A stretch of DNA of 64,000 nucleotides, from NCBI GenBank assembly GCA_918026815.1, contig CAKJVC010000090.1, positions 1 through 64,000 on the forward strand, written 5' to 3'. The stretch is from Chalara sp. BL73. Its lineage: Eukaryota > Ascomycota > Leotiomycetes > Helotiales. Numbering within the stretch: position 1 is the first letter of the stretch; each line of letters begins with the position of its first letter. This document shows, piece after piece, positions 12,514-25,876 of this stretch. The position numbers and the translations under genes were made by a program. The notes below the pieces were generated by a model. That model made no database searches. It was not told where the DNA came from and saw only the letters and a list, made by a program, of their open reading frames with translations.

Positions 12514-15500
12514 AGAAGGGGGGATCGGCTGCTTTCGAATGGCGATCTGTGCTGCTTGGGAGACGGCTCGGGCTCCCTCATTTCATAGCCCTCCACGTAG
12601 GGTATGCGCGGAGAATGTTTGATCGGGCTGGTGCCGAGAACCCGTGGCAAGGCGTCCGGTTGGAGCTCTGGCAGACCCAGCTCCATGTTTGCTGGAAAAT
12701 TAGCCCGGAAGCACCGCCCTCTTTCCTCGGGCTTCTGTCCAAAACCGAGTGCGGTGCTAAAGCAATGGCAGGTTCGCCGTGTAGATGTGAGATATATTGA
12801 AGCCCACGGGCCATGTACACCTATAACGGCCTGTCAGGCAGGTGGGATTTAGGTGTGCTTCAGTAAATGCATATTGCGGAGGCAGGCACCTTTGGAGTTC
12901 ACCCCGGTAGAACGGCTAAGCTTTGTTCGTATATCTTCCGTTCCTATTGTCGTTGCCCTTTGCAGTCAGAAAAAAAAAAGCGTTGCAGACCCCTTTTGAG
13001 ACCACCATATACCACGGAGCTGGATCACCATGGCAGAGGAGAAGGAGCCCAAGAAGGCAGTATGGAGAACTGATAATGCCGCTCTGGAAAGCATGGTGTT
13101 GGATCTCTCGTAGCGTCAATGTATAAAAAAGCCTTTGGAATATCGGAAATATATCTCCTGTGCTGATTTCAGCGAATACCCTCAAGACCTGAATGGCCGG
13201 TGCTTGTTTACCTACATCCTAAGTCACTTTGTACACGTTTTATAAGCCACGATTGGGGTATTTAAGTACGGGTAAGCAAATATCAAGCTGTGAATCGGAT
13301 AATCGTGGTCTTCGGCAGAATGGTGGATCCATTCGATTTCCCTCTTGCATCGTTTCCCTTTTTTTTTATTCCTCGTTGATCCTCGACTAGAAGGTGAGAA
13401 CCTCCATTTACATCATATCATTGTGTTCTTTACCTTTCAGACCCTTTTCCGCTTGCCGTGTGTCTTATGTGCAAACTAATAGATATCAACGGCTACCGTC
13501 ATGTAAACAGCAAGACTGGACAAGATGCGTCTGTTCACGCCCGGGAAATGCTCTATTCTGCTTTATTCAATAATCCGATTTGCCTCATGCCATATGCTGA
13601 AGCATATTCCTTCTTTATATGAAGCTCAACCAGCAATCCAGATAGGTAGGCTTTAGCAAATGTTCCTTACGTGCCAGAAATCTCTTGGGCTCATAGCAAA
13701 CCGGTCCCTTCGCACCGAGAGTTCCGGATTCTTTTTAATATCTTTTGTGTCCACTGGTTTCCTCGGTGCAAGGGACCTGCTTTTTGTCGATCAGGGACAT
13801 TCATCTGCTTTTTTGGGAGGCGTCTCAATACGCATCCATCAAACTTCTACTATCAACGTTCTGCTGTGGATACCTATAGACACTTTTTTAACACTTTGTG
13901 GGATTGCTGCCAGCCTCTTACTTCTTTGCATTCTCTTCAAAACATTTGTATTCTCCTTGAAAGAATGCGCTGTTGTTCAGCAATACCATGGCACGGCCCA
14001 TCATATTCACCTCCAGAGGACAGCCAGAAAGTCATAACAAGCTAAAACATTTCGCGATTGGGGATGATACGGAGCACCATGGCCGAAGGGTCATGATCGC
14101 TAGTGAACGAACGGATCCAATGTACATTAGTCCTTTTTTTGCCTTTATTTTAATGCTTAGTAGAACAGGCGCGAGCCCCTTTATGTTTATGTCTGGTGGG
14201 TTCCCATAAGCATGAGAATTGGAAAGAGTCTATATGTGTGACGTAGTATGGTACACTGAAACGGCCTATAGATCTACGGGGTATGCTGTACAGAAACAGG
14301 ATTGAAGCGTCCTCTGTGGGCTTCAAGGACTCTATATCACAGACAGTAGTTGGCGGGTTACATCCTCCATGGTTTCTGGTACATCAAAAAGCCTTGCCCT
14401 GTTCCCAAGAGGGTTGTCAGCAGGGACAAAAGAGGGCATATTTCATGCTAAACAACATCAGGTTTAAGTATGTAAATGTAGCTAGCCAAGAAGCTCTTTC
14501 GTAGCTTGAACACGGAGGCGGTTGTGACAGAGTGGTCAAGATGTGCACTCTGATTTTCAAAATCGAGGTATATTATAGTTTTTATATTCCTTCTTCAAAA
14601 TTATAAAACCTACTTGAGCCCTTCTTAAGCAGGGCACAGATATGCTGCATATGCATTCTAGCTTTATATCCGTCTACAAGTGAAATGGGGGTCCCAGGCT
14701 AAAAATGTGTTGATTTATATATTCTATGGCACCTTTCTGGACAAAACTTGTAGAATCTAAAACTAACAGCACGAGCATATATATACCAGTGATGGTATTT
14801 ACCAACATAAGCGTTATTCCAATCTATAGTTCTTCCTGCTTGCTATGGCTTTGTTCTCTAGCGTCCTGGCGGTTATGGGCAGCTTTTTTACAATGCATGC
14901 ATCCGATATACAATGCATCTGCGGCCTATTGTAGATTATTTCTGGCAGGCCTTATTCCAGCTGAATACTAAATGCCTTGGACAAGTTCTTTGAGCCGAGT
15001 TGAATATTGATTGTCGGCATTAAAATATACGGCAGAATAGTCAAAGGAGTAGTGATTGTGAAGTTTTTTACTGGCTTCCAACACATATACATGTTGAAGT
15101 TTTGCAAGCGCCATCTTAAGATATAACCATGCTAGTTCAGTCGAAGTAATGTAGGCTTGAATAGTGAGAAAAAAAGAGCACACTATACTTTAAAGCCGAC
15201 TGCATGTTCGAAAATTTGGCTTATGCAACCAAAAATTGTTTACTGAAGGCTTTGAAGGATGAACGTTATGTAATTTGTGTTGTTATTCAATGGTATTCAC
15301 TTACATGCTTCATATAGCCTTTCCGGCATTCTCCACTTTAATATTCTTCCTTTATATGGAAAAAGTAATAGCTGTCAAAAAGATTTCGCCGCAAAATAGC
15401 ATGTATGTGTGTTTTAGTATCCTGTTAAAAAATTGCTTTCTATGGAAAAGAAAAAAAAGTAATCTGTTCATGGGCTGCACTGCTATGATGCTATCTAGTC

Positions 15501-17600
15501 TATATTGTTGTGACTTTCTATTGATAATTAGGGATCAGAACAGTCAGAAGAAGACCAAAACAATAAGTATAGCCAATCCGAACTACGCACATCTCGTCAC
15601 ACTTGGGAAATTCAGCAAGCCACAAAACGATACTCACCCTGCATACCGAAATGTGCAATAACATCTGAAACTTGCTTCTTTTCTTTCTGGCATTTTCAGA
15701 CTTTATACATTGCCTCTTTGGTCAGGTTTGCACTTTCCACCTACTCAAATTTCACCACAAGTCTTATGCCCGAGTAGTAGGACTTTTAAGGCAACATTTG
15801 GGTCGAGTAATGTAAGCCAATGAAGCCCATAGTGCTCGGGAATGAATACGACTAAGGAAGAGCTCGAACTCAGCATTCGAAAAGAGAAACCGCCAACTTG
15901 GCCGTGCATAGAAATTCTTCTCCGTGGAAGAAAACGACCTGAAGTATCAAAACACAGACTGCTTTCAGAACTTGACCAAATCCAGAACAAAACAAGAGCA
16001 CCTTCCAAACCACTGCTCGTATCACACAGCCAAATACAACCTACTGCGCTAAACATGAACCATAACATAAACTCGAAACTCTGCAGAACCCCAAAGGTAT
16101 GCAATGTGTAAATAGATACGGCGTCCCGAAAGCAGAGTGAAGGAGAAGCTTGTTTATGGTAGGAAACACCGCTATAAATACGTTTTCGAAGTGGAACAAG
16201 CACAATTCAGCCGGAGGAATTGCAGGGTCAAACATAACTTTTGCGCAGCTGAACAACGATGATACAGCGAGGCGTCAAGAGAAAGGCGAACCTAACAGAC
16301 AGCGATGAGGGCCGCCCACCGCCGTACCGCTGAAGCTAAGCAGCTATACCCAGGGGAAAGAAGCTATGCAACACAAACACAAGCACAAACGCAAACGAGG
16401 CGAGCCAACTGCACACGCAGACCAAGGGATACAAGGATGGAGCAGCAAGAGGCCAGCAGAAGAAATACACGTAACAGCAGTAACGGCCAACAGAGCTCGC
16501 AGCGTCTGACGTTAAGAATTTCATGGCCCAAGCAGCGCAACGAAGCCACGAAGGAGGAGAAGGAAGAAGAATTCAGCATAACAAAGTATGAAGCAGAGAA
16601 GGAGAGAGAACAAAACAAAACTGGACAGCCAGAAGAAACAGCAGCAACAACGATTCATTACGCACCGCCAAAACCGAGCACACAGGATCTACCTGGTGTG
16701 TTGAATGTGAGCTATAGAGTCGGATGCACCTTGGCCGAGCATTTCAGTACGGCTAGACTTCCATATCTCTGCGATGCACGAGACGCAGCAAGGGTCTAAT
16801 TACTCATCTAATTTAATGAAGGGGATGAATTCTTTGCTGGATTAAGACGTAACAAGTAAGAATTAAGTCTAAGATGAAGAAAGCGCCACACCTGTATATT
16901 CTGAGGCAGGCTCCTCTTTATTCACTTGTTTGGATCATCACACATTTATAATTAGTGAAAACAAAGCAGTATGAGCGAACCTTAGTCTATAGGGCAACGG
17001 CACATGGGCTCGTGAACCGTCTGGCTCAAAGCTCCGATTTCCTGCCTTTCTAGAATAACCTCTTTATTCTCTCTCATTTATTTGTTTTGGCTTCCCATAA
17101 AACACACCATGCCCATATAAATCCCTCTCATAATGCCCAATCCCATCACTGATATCCCTGTACCCATTGCCATCCTTCACTATATTTTATACTCCCCTTC
17201 CGTTCCGCCATAAAACACCCACTATGCCTCCCCACCCAGAATAGAAAGGTATTAAATTATAGAAAGATTTCTTCGACTCTCAAAATCAAGCAAAGATTGC
17301 AAGCCCACCTCGCCATGCAAAAGCCAAATCACAAAAATCTCCCGAGGATGCCAAATGTTGTCCTTCAAAATCCTTGCGAAGATAGGTATCCTTAATGTGT
17401 TCCAAGATCATCCATACAGTCCCACCACCTGCTGCACCATGAGGCAACACCAGGACCCCATCGTAATAATGGTAACAAATGTTATGAATCCGCAGACCGA
17501 AGAAACTCCATTACGTTAAAAACAATTCGCTTTTTGTAGCATGACGCCTGCCATGAAAGAGATATCGAGATAAGGATAACCGAGGGAAAAAAGGGATGTG

Positions 17601-20516
17601 CTATGTCGAGAGGACACCGTTCACGGATATCTCGGGCAGGACCTTCTCCTCAACTTCAACGTCTTGCTTGCTTGCCGATGCGTTGTCCGCAGGTTCTTCA
17701 ATGGTGCTCACATTCGTGCTTGGGAGGCTGCTGCTCTGAGGGCTGTTCTGACCATCAGTGAGCAACGGGGTTGGCGCATTGGATGAGTTTATCTCTATTG
17801 GCGTGGTATGCGTGGAAGGGTTGATCACCGAGGATGGATTCATGTATGAATTTGGACCAACGAAGATGAGCTTCTCGATAGCGGCGATCTGCTTTCCGTA
17901 GTTGTACTTCTTGAGCGAAATAAGCTGTGGTTTCATATCTTCTACGAAGGCCTCACGCTCTTCGCCTTTTAGCTGTGCCAGAAGTTTTTCTACACATGTT
18001 AGTTTATGGCAATAGAGACAGCGACGAAAATAACTTACGGATGACATAGTTGCCATATTGATCCTTCATCATAAGCTGCAGAGGGCTGCTCCCAGTTTCA
18101 TCCAGAGCGGTCAGTTGTGATACGATTTGCTTTCTCTGTTCCTCCGTGCCGTATTGTATGCTCTTCTCAACAACATTTGATGCAAACTTATGCTTGGAGA
18201 GAGTCAGCAACTGTCCTTGAATAATCTTGATGATCTTTGTTCTATCCTCAGGCTTGCCGTGCTGGATAACATGTTGGGTAACGTAGTTTCCATATTGATC
18301 GGTGATGAGCTGTGAAGCACACTGGTGGAGTTCCTCGAGAACAGCGACTTGATCATGAGGCTTGCAGTACTCTAAGATCCGCTGGATTACCCTGCAACCA
18401 TACGGATGCATGGCAAGATGTTGGACTTGACCCCTGAAAGCTTCGATGACGAACTGAATATGCTCGGTGGGCACACGCTCAATTGCCTTCTGGACCACAT
18501 GATTCCCGTTCTGGTCCTTCACGCACTTTAAGATATCTGCTTGGAGCTCTGCTACCAATTCAGCTTGCTGATCTGCAAGAACATGCTCAAGCGCTTTTTG
18601 AACAACCCTGCATCCATACATTTGCATGGAAAGTTCCATCACATGGTTCTTCATCTGCTCTGCTAGAATCCTTTTTTGAACTTGATTGCCATGCTCGAAC
18701 ATCTTCTGGATGACATAGTTCCCGAAAACATCGGTCATTAGCTGGAGGGCATTTGGTTGAATCTCCCGAAACAACTGTTCCTTCTCGTCACTATTGGCCG
18801 TTTCGAGCTTCTGCTGAATGAACCTGGAGCCGTGCTGATCTCCACTAAACTCAACTACATGGCCGTAGATATCCTGCCTTTGTTAGTAATGCCAACGGAT
18901 GATATTATTGGGCATACCTTCAACTCGTATCGTTTGCTAGCTTTGCCATTCGAGCGGAACTCTTCGAGAAGCACACTTCGCACGCCTACGCCGATATCCT
19001 GGTCCTTGGCCGGCCTGGTGGGTATGATCTGACCTTGATATGTAGCATGCGCGTAAGGGTATGGTGGCTGCCTGAAGTTTGATGGAGGATAGTCATAACC
19101 ATGCTGGCCGTACTGGCCGATGAATTGGTTGTAATATCCTGGTTGTTGAGCGAATTGGAGATTCTGGAGTCTCCGGTCTAGATCACTAGCTCCTCCCTGT
19201 TGTGTCCGAGGGCCTCTGGAACTTGGTGTATAGACTTGCTCTGAAGGTGGGGTATGGTTGTAGTACTTTGGGCTATTGAAGCCCCGACGATAATCACTTC
19301 CGGGAGATACAGAGCCTCGCTCAAAGCGCGGGCCTTTGTTGAAGTACGTCTGTTCTGCAAATGGCTGGTTGGGAAAGTTGTCATGATGGTTACCTCCTTT
19401 CGCTTCATTCCACATTGCTGATCCTCCCGAACCCTGGTAACTAGTTTGATTGTAGCCTGAGTGATGCGAAGAGTAAGACGGATTGTCGCCGAATACGAGA
19501 TTCGCAAACTTCTCCCTAAGCTCAGCTTCCGCAAGCTCACCATATCTTGTAGCATTATTTTGTGTGGCATAAGGGCCTGATGCCCCAGATATGGACGGCC
19601 GGTGAGAATGCAGTGAATTATTTGGCGTGTGCGAGAAAGCCCCATTGCGTGAATTGAACTGCATCCCACTTACACTCAAACCCGAATCGGACGCCCGAGA
19701 AGGAGGCAAGCTTGGCTCCCTTGATGTGCTGTTTCTCAACCCGAAAGATGTGTTTTGAGAGCCCAATGGATCTGGCCTGAAACGGGAATGAGACTCAGTA
19801 TCATATGAGCTATCTACACCGTATCCAGCGTTTTCCTTGTCCTCATATCCCAAAGCAGGTTTCTGTGCGTAGTTGAAGCTTCCGGTTGATGGATTGAGGC
19901 CAGTCTTGCCCTGCAAACCGCCAAAGCCTGATCCGTGGCCAATAGATGGTCGCGACTGTGGGTAAGAGTTCTGTATATCGGAAAGAGATTGCTGCGGACC
20001 TGCAGACATACTCGAGCGAGTATGTGTTGGGGAAGTGCCGCCACTGTTTGGATTTTGCAATATTGGCGATGTTGTATCCGGATTCCAAGGTCCATTTGTC
20101 CGAGCTATCCATGGATCAGATGAAGATGCTAAGGCGCCTGATCCGCTTGGTCCTTCTGTTAAGTCATCGTTAGCTGCCACTATACGCACATTAGTATGCC
20201 TCGCAAGAGGTCACAGTCCGTGCAAACATACCTCGAGAACGAGATGCATCTCTCTTGTTTGTGAGACCACTACCGATGGCAGAATTTGTTCCCCAGATCC
20301 CACTGGAGGCTTGCCAAGCTCCGTTCCCAAATGTTTGTCCAAGTGTGGAATTTTGCGCTGTCCTATCGTCGCTATTCTGCCGGCCGGATGCGCCTGCGAA
20401 ACTGCCAAATTGTGTTGGCCGCACCTTTCAAGGTTGGTCAGCATGCCGACTTAATCATTGGAAGGATTTGTGCAACTTACTGTGACTGCCGGACGATTAC
20501 TTGTAGCTGAAGACAT
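17601..20516 (-). CDS. puf3: Puf3-type Pumilio RNA-binding protein
   Basis: In yeast, Puf3 binds 3' UTRs of mRNAs for mitochondrial proteins and controls their decay and translation. Exons: 20516-20481, 20424-20232, 20179-18918, 18873-18039 and 17989-17601 (2715 nt, 904 aa, in frame). Residues 1 to about 495 are disordered and rich in Ser, Asn, Gly and Gln. Eight PUF repeats follow from [15 protein letters not shown] to about residue 840, then an acidic tail. The repeat code, R1 to R8, reads SR-Q, NY-Q, CR-Q, NH-Q, CR-Q, NY-Q, SN-E, NY-Q. By the established PUF code this predicts 5'-UGUAUAUA-3', the Puf3 element. An intron splits repeat 8 between Ile and Gln; only the spliced form restores NYVIQKLL. 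The start was chosen as MSSATSNRP because it opens the only in-frame path through both upstream introns. Confidence 0.92.
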
Positions 20517-21425
20517 TGCGTGCTCGTGTGCGTTTTCAGAAAGATAAGTTCGAGGCTGCGGATCGAGGGAATTTTCGAAAGAGGCCTGAGCCGGTGTATA
20601 CGGCTGCTGATTACGTTGACCACAAATTGGTCGTTCTACTGCGTATTTGACAAGATGTATGTTCTATGTGACTGTTGCGGAAGGCAGATGTAAGCACAAA
20701 ATCAAGAAGGCTGATCTTGGTCAGAGACGCAGCCGGAGCTGAAGTGGCAGATGCAACTCACCAAGAAGGATGTCGGCGTATGTAATAGTCGAATATGCTG
20801 AAAGATCATTTACAAATGAAGAAGCGTGATGGAAAGATTGAGTTCCAGAGGAAGCATCGAGGGAGAAGGAGGCAGGTGAAGGGTTGAAGAAAGGTTTTTG
20901 TCGTACAACACCCCTTCCTTCAGGTTGCATATGACACAAACGCGGCTTTGCTGGAGAAGGTAGGCACCCGCACCACCGCTAGCCTGATCACCGAAGTATT
21001 TGAGCGGTAATTTGCTCCTCCTTTTCCTCTTTGTGCTTTGTCTCGGTCGGGGTTGTGCTATCTCATTCGGGCTCGAGTGGGAGACTTTTTTGGTGCGGGC
21101 GATGCGACTGGGGACGCAAGGGAGCAGCGTCAGGAACGTAGCTTTTTTTTTTCTGGGTATTCCTCGCCAGGCAGAACACGAGAGCGCGGAGGCACAAAAG
21201 GAAGGGTTGGGAGATTGCACAACTGAGAGTGATTCGTGAACCAGAAGAATGGGCGGTTGAGATAAAATACTCAATCCCTAGGTTTTTTATTGGGGGTTAT
21301 CCGGGGGGGAGGAGGTTTGATGGGGAGGTGAAAAGACGTTAGAGTTCGGAAGAAGAAGAGGGTCCTACAGTGCTGTTGCAAATCAAATAATCTGGAAGGA
21401 TATTGTTTGTCTGCGCAGCGCCATT

Positions 21426-21440
21426 GGGGGGGGGGGGGGG
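21426..21440 (+). repeat. Poly-G run of 15 bases
   Basis: Fifteen consecutive G, about 900 bases upstream of the PUF3 start codon. Confidence 0.85.
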
Positions 21441-22525
21441 TGTGGGTTTGTGTTAGGTTGGATAGTACGGAGTATGGCTTGAAAGTATGGGGCGGAATGG
21501 GAAGGATTCACAGCGTGGTTCAATGCAGCAGTGGCTTGTATTACTTGGGGGACTTTTCTACTGGTTGTTAATGGGGCAAGGTCACTACACTGGACAGGCC
21601 CTCAACAGCCCGTAATTGGGCGATTAGGGCCATGCTTGAGCCTTTGCCAGCCTTACTGCGGACACTAAGTTTTAGGGGGGGGTCTGTCTGGTCTGTCAAG
21701 ATGGGGTCAAGCTTCCAGAGGAGAGGAATATCCCTCCTCCTACCGACTTACTGCATCTAGACTAATCGGCGATTTTGCCGTGCCTGTTGCCCCATCAGTG
21801 GTATTATATGTATATGTATATATGGAAATGGAATTTTAATAAGTCCCCCATGTATCTATCACATACCAGTAGAAGACCATTCCGCATCACAAAGGGAGAT
21901 GAGAGCATGATGGGCACCTGTGGAATGCAGAGAGGCAGTCGGATTGGAATCCTGTCGGTACTTTGGCTCTTTGAGGAATTTCGATGGCAGTTTTCGGTAG
22001 TGCATCAAGGGCGACGGGGCCTTCATCAGCCTCACCCGCTGTTACTTTGCCGCCCGCCCCCCTAAGAATCAATGGGCAAAGCATGAATGAATGAATGCAT
22101 GTACAGTACCGGATGTGTTTCTAAAAAAGGTGTGGGCATAAGTCATAGATGGGGATGATACTACATACAAGAAGATCAAAGATGAGGATAAAGACTGCAT
22201 ACTCTGAAATCTCTGACTGTACCACCACTATGCCAACTGAGAGAGGAAGAAGATGCTTACTTTTTGGTTGACTGACCGGATTACTTACTGTACTGTGTCC
22301 TGTAATGCTGGGTGTTTCATCTGGGAGGGGGTGTCGGATTGACGCCATCCTTCTCCACACAAGACGATCAAGGCCCCATCAGCTTGGGCCTGTCTCCATG
22401 TTTGGTCGACAAAGCCAAAAGCACACCACACCACACCGCACCACTTCCATATCCTCAACGCTTTTCTATCAACATCTGAACATCAACGTCATTATCATTA
22501 TTATCATCATCCTCATACTCCCCCT

Positions 22526-22558
22526 TCTCCTCCTCCTGCTGCTGCTGCTCCTCCTCGC
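22526..22558 (+). repeat. CTC/CTG trinucleotide-rich tract
   Basis: Pyrimidine-rich triplets (CTC then CTG then CTC) follow an ATC/ATT-rich tract from about 22487. Confidence 0.75.
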
Positions 22559-24714
22559 CACCATCGACTTCTCTGAGGATGGATGCTTTCACCAGCAACA
22601 TCATAGAGCGAGCACATATCTTAGGTTCACCTAAAGGGTGAGCCATCGCCCGTCTCCATATCTCTCACCAACTCCACAAGTGAAGAGCACAAATTTTAAC
22701 CATGATCGACAGATGCCTTCCAGAATTCTAGCCAAGCTAGTTATGCTCGAGGTCATCGTTTGCGGTTACCAGCGTCTGGCCATTTCATATTTGAGACAGC
22801 ATCGCACGAGTAGCTCTATTGCATGACAATAAGACCTAACCACTCAAACCATTCTCTAGGTGGCGTTGGTGACACCGCAAACCTTGCCTGTCCCATCTTC
22901 TTCTTCAGCAACGTGTTTACCTCTTGCGAACCTCTCGTAATGTCGTGGTCATTGGTGAAACATCCGACGAAAGAATGGAACAATTGGCTGGTATACTCAG
23001 TCCCTCGCCTACTTGCATACTTCGACGCTGGCGCGGCCCAAGTTGTTCACTCGCCTTCAAGACGCATCTGATTGTGATATGCTGTGCAATCCACCAGCAA
23101 ATCTTGTTCCATTCTGCTGGTTTCCCCACGCATCTTCCGTTTTACAAGAGCTAAAGCGGCTTGTGCTTGTCGGCACGATCAGCATTGGATCAATACTTTG
23201 TCTGCACCACCGTTGCAAGACGGCCTAAAGGAGATGCTTCCGGCCAACTAAGCTATGGAGGAGTTCTGGCGGACAGCACATCACTGTCACCCTAAAAAAT
23301 TGTGGGCTACAAGCGTAGAAATGAAGACTCCAAGGAACTGGAGCTCCTTGGAGATGCAGGACAGACTGTCAGGTTACATCACTTTGCAAAGCTGTATCAC
23401 TCACCGCTGTTTAATGTCTTTACTTTTTAAAGTTTATCTTGCTCCGACCATGAAAGGATCCTTGGCGGATCTCTGTTCCACAGCATCGTAGGCCCGAATG
23501 TCACTTGCAGCATTTGCGAGCAAGATCTTGAATCGATCATGTGATAGCCCAGATCTTCGAGTGGCTGTAGATCAACCAAAGCCACCACTTGGTGCTTCTC
23601 CTTGGCTACTTATATTTTGACCTGTCATACAATCTATATGTCTTCATAAATGCGAGAGCAAGCAGGAGTCCTGTGACCTGGTCCGTGAAGTATTGTGACG
23701 GGTCAAGGAATTACACGGCGCTGAATCATGACGCATCTTGCTTCATTTTATCTATTTATCGTGCTGCGACTAGCAATAGGTAGAGTGGCTCATGCTACTA
23801 GTTGACAGACAGACATTGGTATGTATATGTCTCTAGGAGCGATGGCGGAAGCTGTGCTAAAACGGCAAAGTGGCATATGTATGAAGGTCATCTTGCTCTG
23901 GTCACATCTCACACAGCTAGGAAAGAAGCGGTGGACGCTGTGGCTTGAGAAACCCCCTACTAACAAATGTATATTGACTCCAAATCCCCGCTGGCAGGTA
24001 TTCAAATCTCTGTCATGTGGCATGGACAATAAAGTGATGGATTCTAGAACAAACAGCGCTTCTGTCACACAGTCCCCGAAATACGCCTTGAAATCGTAGT
24101 GGTGGTAGTACTAGATTTGCCAAATGGCTTCCAAATGGCTTTAAAACAGGTTGGTTGCCATGGGAAGGAGAGGAGGAAGGGTAGGCGGCATCCTTTGAAC
24201 GAAAAAGTACTTCAACCTCTTGCCACCCAGCGATGGCAAGAGCCCTTAAACGCTCTGTGTACATCCTCTGCCCAAGAACGACAGCATAGAGAGCTCAACC
24301 GTCAAATAGATATCTTCTTGCGTGCATCCCAACTCCTGGTGTGCAGCTTGTTTCATTTCCGAATCCTTCTACATCAGAGCACCCAAACGCACCCGTTGAC
24401 CACGGCCACATATTTAGGTTTGCAACCACCACGACCGCCTCAAACAAACATCGACACAGCCAAGATGAAGAAACATCCCCCCCCCTCCCCTTCGACAGTG
24501 ATGATGAGGTGCAGACTAGGTGAAAGCGAGGATGGTTTGTTCCGTTTGGCACGGGCACCAGCGGATCCAGGAGGAGATGATCTGCGACGTGGTCTGTGGC
24601 AGGATCAACTCTACTGACAGTGTGGTTAACGGGCACAGTAAGTATAAGGGGATGGAAGCTTGGTTGGCGGGGCTACTTAAACCCACGTTTGATCCTCCAA
24701 TGTTCAGATGAACC

Positions 24715-24738
24715 TTTTTATTTTTATTTTTATTTTTA
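24715..24738 (+). repeat. Four copies of TTTTTA
   Basis: A perfect hexamer repeat, four units. It lies about 1.16 kb upstream of the membrane-protein start codon. Confidence 0.85.
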
Positions 24739-25876
24739 TTAACTTTCCTCCCCCAGATATTTGATTTCTGCGCGCAGAAATGTTGTTGCAGCCACTGGTA
24801 ACGATAGGATAGACCGAATTGAATGAATGATTGCAACATCATCTGCAATCTGCAGGTCTAGCCGTTAGGTTATCCCTTTTTTTATTTCTTTCTTCAGGGT
24901 CTTGTTCTAAGCACACTCTTTTTACCACCACCACCACCCCTCGGTCCTCCCTATCCGCTTCTCCCCAAGGCAATCAGCAATCAGCCATCAGCCGTCAGCC
25001 AGCAATCAAGGCTGTTGGAGCCTGGTGAGCCTGGGTGTGGTTCGTCTTGGCCAATCTTAAGCCGGTTCCTGCATCTTTAGTGGGGAAAGCGCAAATTTGG
25101 AGATCCATCCTGGCCCACGTTGACCCACTTTGGCCCACCGCACCGCCAAATCCCGCACGCTTATTCGCTATTCCAACCTTTTTGGCAGGGGCTGAGTGGA
25201 TTAACCGCTATATAAACGAAATTTAGAACACACGGCATACAACGTTCTGAGGTTAGCAGCGCTACAGCAAAAGGGCACCAGAAAGACTTCTCTCACTCTT
25301 GGCTGCTGCTGCGTCTACTATTACTATTGCTACCTTCTCCTCCTTCTCCTCCTCCTCCTCTTCTTCTTCCGTCCTTGCTGTCCGTCAACAAAAAAAAGGT
25401 TCACCCAAGTCAATCGCTCGGCTCCCTTCCTCCTTCCTTCGGGATACCCACGTTCATTCCTAGGCTATCGCTTCACTCTTTCAGCGATATTCCGTCCATT
25501 CTCTCTGCCCATCAAAGCCCAGACTAGCCCTGTCTTCCCACCCCCCCCGTTGATCGATTAAAACGTCTTGCTGCTGCTGCTGCTCCTTGCGTACGTCCCC
25601 TTTCTCGCCATGTTGCCCCTAGGCTGCCTGCCCATAGCCAATATATGGATATCAGGGCAGTGGGATTCACTCGTGCAATTGATTGCATGCCTTTCCAGCT
25701 CTCGATCCTTCTCCTCGGGTGCAATTGAACATAATGCTAACATTATCCACAATAGCAAATTCTATGCCATCGTCAGCAATCGATCGAATACTACCCCAAG
25801 TAATCCTTTCAACGACTTGAACGACCCTTTACGACCACCTGACACCTCGTACCTTCACGCAAATACCCATATTACC

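Larger units (their letters stand above)
11415..17600. other. 6.2-kb gene-poor interval
   Basis: I see no protein family, tRNA or transposon here. The largest open frames (12013-12588, 16305-16799) are low-complexity or run through simple repeats. The interval holds a TTTTCGAA repeat, a 25-base G run and a partial tRNA-like motif near 14523. It lies 3' of both flanking genes (CON7-like on plus, PUF3 on minus). It must therefore hold two 3' UTRs, with room for non-coding transcripts. Confidence 0.5.
20517..25609. other. 5-kb divergent intergenic interval
   Basis: It lies between the divergent starts of PUF3 (minus) and the small membrane protein (plus), so it holds both promoters and leaders. 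Open frames are short and unrelated to known families. It contains a 15-base G run, CTC/CTG triplets and a TTTTTA repeat. I recognise no RNA gene or mobile element. Confidence 0.5.

Noticed and set aside
12013..12588. 191-codon plus-strand frame
   Set aside because: It runs through the poly-T, TTTTCGAA and poly-G repeats, so the openness is a product of simple sequence.
16305..16799. 164-codon plus-strand frame rich in Arg, Thr, Gln and Glu
   Set aside because: Low complexity, no domain, no intron logic and no partner features. Treated as chance.
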